64,000 nt of DNA, from assembly GCA_019744975.1 (NCBI GenBank), contig JAIETP010000014.1, forward strand, positions 279,048 to 343,047, read 5' to 3'. Below, one piece after another: positions 59,176 to 64,000 of the stretch (positions are counted from its first letter, which is position 1; each line of letters begins with the position of its first letter). The translations under genes and the position numbers were made by a program. The stretch comes from Burkholderiales bacterium. GTDB taxonomy: Bacteria; Pseudomonadota; Gammaproteobacteria; Burkholderiales; SG8-41. The notes under the pieces are model-generated. The model was not told the DNA's origin, ran no database searches, and was given only the letters and a program-made list of their open reading frames with translations.

Positions 59176-61923
59176 TCAGCTCAGGCGCTTGAACAATTCG
59201 TCATTACGGCGAATCAGGTCTTGGGCGCTGGCAGCCACATCGCTGGGCGAACTGATGGCTTTATCGACCCCGGAAAAATCATTATCCGTCGGCATTACAA
59301 ACAAACAACGTCCACCGCTACGCGACGCCCACACGGCACCGACGGCACGTTTTTCCGCAGAGTCATCTCCCGAATACGCATTTCCGCCCTTGTATTCAAC
59401 CGCGAGCGTCCGTCCGTCCTCAAGAAGGCACACGAAGTCCGGATAAAACCAGTCCGTTGACGTCTGCAATCGGAGTGACGAGGGTTTTCGCACAAGATTT
59501 CGTATCCAGTGCTTCACCTTCGGGTGCTGATCAAGAAACTGCGCGCAGCGGAACTCTTCAGCCAATGCGCCGTTTGGCGTGTTTTCCCGCAACTCGCCGG
59601 GCTTGTGCCCGAAATAATGTTTCTGGAATTGAAACCCGCCCTCGTAGAGCCAACTCGGCTCATACATGAGCTTGCTGAAATCGATGCCCTTCCCCTCGTC
59701 GACCACCAGCGCCGAACCAGGTAGCAGGAATTGCTTGAACGCCGCTTCGCGCTCGGTATCACGGTGCTTTTGTATGCAGCGTTCGACTTCATCCCGTAAA
59801 CGAAAGCGGTCCATCGCCAGCACCTGCGCATCGTCGAGACCGAACTGCGCCAGCAGGCCACGCACCACCTTGCGCAAAAATTCGGCGGACTCCCCGACCG
59901 GGATATCGGCATGGTCGATGTGCCGATCCAGCCACGCGATCAGGTTTTCTGCTGTCCATTGACCGCCGCCTTCCAGCTTCAGCGACTGCTGATGCACAGT
60001 GGACACAAAATAGTGCGGAAGCTCTTGCGACACCTTGGTCTGCAATTCACCCTTGGCACCCAGATCCAGTTCACCGGCACGGCCCTGCGGACGCTGCTGC
60101 GGGTTGTAGTCGGGAGACAGCGCCGCGTCTTTCTCGCTCAGCTTCCACGGCTGCTCCAGCAAAAAAGTGCTTTCAAATTCAAACAGGTCATCGCCTTCCC
60201 TGATTGACAATATCGGCACAAAAAACGGCAGCCCCAGTTCGTAAGGCGACGGCACGCGGGTCTTGCCGGTCCCGCCAAACGCCTTGTCAGCCTCTCGCAC
60301 CTGTTCAACCACTTCGCGGATTCTGGCTTTCGCTTCCGGCGTCTTGACGCACTCCATCAATTTTTCCGCCTCGCCGTCGTCCAGCGGCACAACCACCGTG
60401 ATCTCGCCTTTTGCGGCATCAATTTTCACCTTGCCGCCGAGCGCGGTCACCTGCGCGCTTGCCACCACCGCGTCGATCTCTGCCGGCGCGATCTTCGTCG
60501 TCTGCGCCTGCAGCCCCAGTGGCAATGTTCCCGGAACCGGGATGATGATGCGGCCCGCTTCCGCCGGCGTAAAACCATTGCTCACCAGCGCATCGCGCAA
60601 CTCGTTCAGCACTTCGGGCAGGGAATCCGACACTGAAAACGCATAGGCGCAGTTCAGGTCGGGATGTTTTTTCGGCTTCGCCCCGGGCAGGCGCAGGATG
60701 CGCCCGACAATCTGCTCAATCGCTGTTGCCGAACGGGTTTCACGCAAACTGCACAACACGTAGGCAAACGGACAGTCCCAGCCTTCGCGCAGCTTCTGCA
60801 CGGTGATGATGAAGCGCACCGGACAGCGGGGCGACTCGATATCCTTGACCTCTTTCAGTTCGTCCAGCGCGCCGACGGAAATCAGTATTTCGTCTTTTGA
60901 AAGGTTGAAATCCTTCACCAGGCGCTCGCGCAACGGTTCGCAGGCATCCACACGCTCGGCCTGTATCAGCATGATGGGCCGCAGATACTCGCCGGTCTGC
61001 TGCGCTTCGACGGAGGCCAGTTTTTCCAGGCCCGCACGCAGTGCAATCGCATCCGCCAGCAACTGGTCTTTCTGGCTGGTATGGCGCGTCACTACCCGCA
61101 GCGGCAGCTTCACCATGTCCGCCGCCTTCAATTCCGCGGCTGATACCCTGTGCAGCACATTCGACGGCGTACCCTCCATCGCCGGCGTCGCGGTGAATTC
61201 GATGATGCAGGATGGCATCACGTCGCCCAGGGACTCGAAGGACAAGGGTGTGCGCGCGTTATGCGCTTCGTCCACAATCACTACCGGGCGGCGCAAGCGC
61301 AGCATGTTCACCAGCGACGGTTTGGGCTTGCCGTCCGCACCGGGCAGCAAATCGACCAGGCGGTCTGTCGGCAGGTTCAGCAGATGCTCGGCGAAGACGC
61401 CGTTCTGGTCATACACCTTGCGTCCCGTCGGATCGGCGGTACGAAACGCCTGGATCGTCGCGACGATGACCACCGTCTGCCCCTCCACCGTAGCACGCGA
61501 CAGCCGCAGCGCCTCTTCGATGGTGACCACCTCCACCACGCCGAGGCAGGCCAGTTCCAGTGCACGGCGATACGGATGACGCGGATCGCGCAGCGCATCC
61601 GCGGTTTGCATAAGAATGGTGTTGCTGGGCACCAGCCACAACACGACACCGCGTTCCGCGCGCTTGAAGTCCCGGATGGCAATACCCGCCGCATAACACG
61701 CGAGCAGCGTCTTGCCGCCGCCGGTCGGCACACGCAGGCAGACATAGGGCATCTCACCCGGCAGTCCCGCCACATTCACCGGCAGATACGGCACGGGTGC
61801 GTTCGTGTAATGCAACTGCACTGCCTGATACGCTGACTCCGGACGCTGGTCTCGCGCACACTGCCGGAAAAACTCGCGCAGCGAATCGAGAACGCGCTCC
61901 TGGTAATCCTTCAGCGCGATCAT
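59176..61923 (-). CDS. res: Type III restriction enzyme Res subunit
   Basis: The 915-residue superfamily 2 helicase-nuclease has Walker A VPTGGGKTLLACYAAG near residue 66, VIVDEAHNART as motif II, FTATPAMEG as motif III, and EQIVGRILRLPGA as motif VI. A PD-(D/E)xK nuclease lies near the C-terminus: YPDFVCLLEDGRTLAVEYKGG. Res cuts DNA when paired with Mod. The start overlaps the ORF6N gene by 4 bp. The partner mod gene upstream is broken, so the cutting activity may be silent. Confidence 0.93.
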   Translation of the reverse strand: MIALKDYQERVLDSLREFFRQCARDQRPESAYQAVQLHYTNAPVPYLPVNVAGLPGEMPYVCLRVPTGGGKTLLACYAAGIAIRDFKRAERGVVLWLVPSNTILMQTADALRDPRHPYRRALELACLGVVEVVTIEEALRLSRATVEGQTVVIVATIQAFRTADPTGRKVYDQNGVFAEHLLNLPTDRLVDLLPGADGKPKPSLVNMLRLRRPVVIVDEAHNARTPLSFESLGDVMPSCIIEFTATPAMEGTPSNVLHRVSAAELKAADMVKLPLRVVTRHTSQKDQLLADAIALRAGLEKLASVEAQQTGEYLRPIMLIQAERVDACEPLRERLVKDFNLSKDEILISVGALDELKEVKDIESPRCPVRFIITVQKLREGWDCPFAYVLCSLRETRSATAIEQIVGRILRLPGAKPKKHPDLNCAYAFSVSDSLPEVLNELRDALVSNGFTPAEAGRIIIPVPGTLPLGLQAQTTKIAPAEIDAVVASAQVTALGGKVKIDAAKGEITVVVPLDDGEAEKLMECVKTPEAKARIREVVEQVREADKAFGGTGKTRVPSPYELGLPFFVPILSIREGDDLFEFESTFLLEQPWKLSEKDAALSPDYNPQQRPQGRAGELDLGAKGELQTKVSQELPHYFVSTVHQQSLKLEGGGQWTAENLIAWLDRHIDHADIPVGESAEFLRKVVRGLLAQFGLDDAQVLAMDRFRLRDEVERCIQKHRDTEREAAFKQFLLPGSALVVDEGKGIDFSKLMYEPSWLYEGGFQFQKHYFGHKPGELRENTPNGALAEEFRCAQFLDQHPKVKHWIRNLVRKPSSLRLQTSTDWFYPDFVCLLEDGRTLAVEYKGGNAYSGDDSAEKRAVGAVWASRSGGRCLFVMPTDNDFSGVDKAISSPSDVAASAQDLIRRNDELFKRLS

Positions 61924-62480
61924 GCGTCGTCGTCCGTAATGAAGCCAATGCGGCGTTTGCGCGGGGCTGGTGCGGGCTGCAGCAGCGGCAGCAGCTTGCG
62001 GTAGATTTCACTCAGCACCGCGTCGTGCTGAAGCAGCGTCTTGTCGATTTCGGCCAGCCTCTTGATGATTGCCGTGTTCGCCGCCACCTGCTCGCGCAGG
62101 CGCATGAACGCGCGAATCACGAACACGCTCATCTGCACGGCACGCTTGCTTTGCAAGACATTCGCGGCCATCAGGGCGCCGTGTTCGGTGAATACGTAAG
62201 GCGGATATTTCGCGTGCTGTCCCTGCTTTAAGATCACAGTTTGTGATCTTAAAGCTGCGCGCCCATCGGCTAAGATCGCATTTTGCGACCTTAAAACGTC
62301 GTATTCTTCCCGCGACAACCTAAATACAAAATCCCCGGGAAACCTGCCGGCATTGCGCTTCACTTGCTCATTCAACCGGCGCGTGTCCACACCATAGATT
62401 GCCGCAAGGTCGGCAGCGAGAATCACCCGCTGCTTGCGCACGGTCAAAATCACGGTTTCGATTTGCGGTATGGGCTTCAT
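61920..62480 (-). CDS. ORF6N-domain DNA-binding protein of the R-M locus
   Basis: The 186 residues start MKPIPQIETVILTVRKQRVI. The N-terminal ORF6N domain has LAAIYGVDTRRLNEQVKRNAG (split), FPGDFVFRLSREEYDVLRSQ and YPPYVFTEHGALMAANVL. A coiled-coil tail follows. Within the domain LRSQNAIL and LRSQTVIL form a close repeat that coincides with two DNA palindromes. It sits between mod and res and may regulate them; this is inference. Confidence 0.85.
   Translation of the reverse strand: MKPIPQIETVILTVRKQRVILAADLAAIYGVDTRRLNEQVKRNAGRFPGDFVFRLSREEYDVLRSQNAILADGRAALRSQTVILKQGQHAKYPPYVFTEHGALMAANVLQSKRAVQMSVFVIRAFMRLREQVAANTAIIKRLAEIDKTLLQHDAVLSEIYRKLLPLLQPAPAPRKRRIGFITDDDA
62226..62254. repeat. Palindrome 1 inside the ORF6N gene
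   Basis: CTTTAAGATCACA-GTT-TGTGATCTTAAAG has perfect 13-bp arms. It encodes LRSQTVIL on the minus strand. Confidence 0.9.
62271..62293. repeat. Palindrome 2 inside the ORF6N gene
   Basis: TAAGATCGCA-TTT-TGCGACCTTA has 10-bp arms with one mismatch. It encodes LRSQNAIL, 16 bp from palindrome 1. Confidence 0.85.
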
Positions 62481-62545
62481 GGTCCGTCGGCTGGCAATGA
62501 TTTATCTAAAGGCCACACATGGAAGTTATTTAAAATATTAAATAA

Positions 62546-62558
62546 AATCAATTACTTA
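62546..62558 (+). promoter_or_regulatory. IHF-consensus site upstream of the ORF6N gene
   Basis: AATCAATTACTTA is an exact match to WATCAANNNNTTR in an AT-rich tract. It lies 66 bp before the ORF6N start codon. Confidence 0.5.
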
Positions 62559-62624
62559 TATGTTTAAGGTCGCAATTTGCGATCTTAAAGCACGGTCAAG
62601 AAACTCACTGTCGATCATCGCCAT
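62556..62624 (-). CDS. 22-codon open frame coupled to mod
   Basis: An ATG overlaps the mod stop (TGATG) and follows AAGGTGAG at ribosome-binding distance. The 22 residues read MAMIDSEFLDR then ALRSQIATLNI. LRSQIATL matches the repeated LRSQ motif of the ORF6N protein, because the third palindrome lies here. It may be a tiny coupled peptide, a remnant of a larger gene, or chance. Confidence 0.35.
   Translation of the reverse strand: MAMIDSEFLDRALRSQIATLNI
62563..62589. repeat. Palindrome 3 between mod and the ORF6N gene
   Basis: TTTAAGGTCGCA-ATT-TGCGATCTTAAA has 12-bp arms with one mismatch. It is the same family as the two palindromes in the ORF6N gene and lies upstream of that gene. Confidence 0.9.
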
Positions 62625-63949
62625 CAGCTCACCTTGATCTCATACGGCGTCTGGCGTACCACGATACCTTCGACGCGCAGCCGATCGCGCCCCAACAGAC
62701 AGCCGGCACAATAGATGACTTTCTGCCCGTCGTACGGCGGCAGTTTCGCCAGTATCGCGCGCGTCAGCACATTGCCGCCGTTGGCGCTTTTGTCACCGAG
62801 GATGCCGTTGTAGAGCAGATAAATGCCGACACCACGGCAAGCCCCCAGGAACGGCGTATTCGGCACCCGCTCGCGCGGCAGCGGTTCGCCGGTTTCGGTG
62901 AAATAAACATGGCGCGCGAGTTCGCCAAAGTTCACGCTGTCGCGGATCTTGCCCTGTTCGTCGAACAGCGGCTCGCCGAGTTCGCAATAGCGGAAACCGC
63001 CGCCGAGACCTTCGATTTTTTCGCCTTTGGCGTTGGCATAACCTTGCGCAGCACGGCGAACACGCTCGGCAGTCAGATCCGTTGCTATGCTCGGCTTCAT
63101 TTCGATGAGGATAAAACGCCTCTGCTGACGATCCGCACGATTCAGTGTAAGTGTAGCTTGCCCCGTTGTCCCAGAACCGGCAAACGAATCAAGTATCAAA
63201 TCGTCACTTGTCGTCACAAAACTAATCAGTTCCTCGATAAGTCCTGTCGGTTTCGGAAAATCGAAAGCCCGCTTACTCTCTGGAAATAACTCTTTAATCT
63301 CATTAGTGCCAACCCTACCGTCCAATTCAAACAAACTAGACAACTTTGCCCGATAGTCTTTCGCGTACACCTTCAATTCGATCAGCTTTTTCTCGTCGGG
63401 GCCAAAAAGAATTCGTTTATCAGCCAAAAGTTGATCCATCGTTTCCGGTGGGAATCGATAACCCATCATGGGCTGAGTGCATGGTTTACCAGTTTCAGGA
63501 TGAAGAACATCGTAGCGATACCCTTCTTTCCCCGGGTTGTGCACGGCACGCATACCGGTATACACCCCGCCTTTGTCGATAAATTTGTAATCCTCAAATG
63601 GCCATAACTGATTCTTGTACTCTCGAAACCATTTTGAATACGCCGCTTGCATCTCTTCCTGGTCTTTAAACTTTTCCACAAACCCTTGGCCAACGCTAAG
63701 CAATTTATCCTTGACCGAAAGATTGGCTGACTTCCATTCCTTTGCTATTTTTTGTTTGTTACGAGCGTAGCAAAGCACATACTCATGTTCGATTGCGATG
63801 TTGGTAGGATTGTTGTCGGTAGCGTTTTTCCAAACTAATGTACCGACACGATTCGTCACCCCAAAAATCTCGTCTAAAAGAATCCTTAAACTAGCGAATT
63901 CAACCTCATCAATACTGGCAAAATGAATCGCCCCCGGTTTGATAGACAC
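62624..63949 (-). pseudogene. mod: Type III DNA methyltransferase Mod, 5' part lost at an insertion
   Basis: The retained part of about 440 codons has HFASIDEVEFASLRILLDEI and the SAM motif LDSFAGSGTTGQATLTL. In this beta-class family the catalytic DPPY motif comes first, upstream of GAIHFASIDE, and it is absent here. A TAA lies in frame four codons before the apparent GTG start at 63949. The upstream sequence looks like the end of an insertion sequence beginning near 63940. The true 5' half may continue beyond the window on the other side of the insertion. Confidence 0.75.
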
Positions 63950-64000
63950 CTTTGAGCCTTAAACTTGAGGCTAACAGGAGGTGTTATGAGCGGCAAGCGA
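63940..64000 (+). mobile_element. Probable insertion-sequence left end with transposase start
   Basis: From TGATAGACACC at 63940 the DNA no longer matches mod. It contains GACACCT and AGGAGGTGTT as inverted sequences and TGAGCCTT/TTGAGGCT inside. An AGGAGG ribosome-binding site precedes ATG at 63986, giving MSGKR at the window edge, a start seen in IS3-family transposases. Only 15 coding bases are visible, so the family is tentative. Confidence 0.4.

Overview
The window is about 64 kb of a GC-rich chromosome from a betaproteobacterium (Burkholderiales, Rhodocyclales or Nitrosomonadales type; genus not resolvable by eye). The evidence is gene content and order: a ubiK/comM pair, a porin-glnK-amtB nitrogen operon followed by gshA (the Acidithiobacillus-type family) and gshB, a permease-free EIIA-HPr-EI phosphotransferase set, metX-metW-ampG, gatCAB divergent from mreBCD-mrdA-rodA-rlpA, dapF-DUF484-xerC, paired HtrB/LpxL acyltransferases next to metK, and a Bug-family tricarboxylate-binding protein. 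No rRNA, tRNA or CRISPR array was seen.

Layout. 1-11.4 kb: efflux pump, comM, ubiK, the nitrogen operon behind an NtrC-IHF-sigma54 promoter, glutathione synthesis and the regulatory PTS. 11.4-16.9 kb: metX-metW behind a SAM-II riboswitch, ampG, xth, pyrE. 17-27.2 kb: gatCAB and the rod-shape/elongasome operon. 27.2-31.6 kb: a copper/zinc-type TonB uptake cluster on the minus strand. 31.7-33.6 kb: yidD and a low-GC two-gene insertion. 33.5-39.9 kb: rlmI, xerC, DUF484, dapF, a CoA-binding protein and two acyltransferases. 40-46.6 kb: the methyl cycle metK ... ahcY ... metF, interrupted by two toxin-antitoxin modules, with two SAH riboswitches in tandem before ahcY. 46.9-59.1 kb: mgtE, a class V aminotransferase with an HTH extension, a Bug protein, a 1239-residue GGDEF/EAL protein, ttcA, a pteridine reductase, a MidA-like methyltransferase, a TauE-like permease and a dihaem cytochrome. 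59.2-64 kb: a type III restriction-modification locus whose mod gene is cut by what looks like an insertion sequence.

How the genes work together. Methionine and S-adenosylmethionine metabolism is the main theme. metX and metW make methionine, metK makes SAM, ahcY removes SAH and metF supplies methyl groups. metX is read by a SAM-sensing RNA and ahcY by SAH-sensing RNAs. Nitrogen control is the second theme: an NtrC palindrome, an IHF site and a near-perfect sigma54 promoter precede porin-glnK-amtB.

The gaps between genes are unusually rich in structure. They hold at least seven inverted-repeat elements of several unrelated sequence families, a 191-bp MITE-like element, a 34-35 bp tandem repeat that begins inside the 3' end of metF, and recurrent IHF-consensus sites upstream of genes. 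No stretch over 300 bases lacks a described feature.
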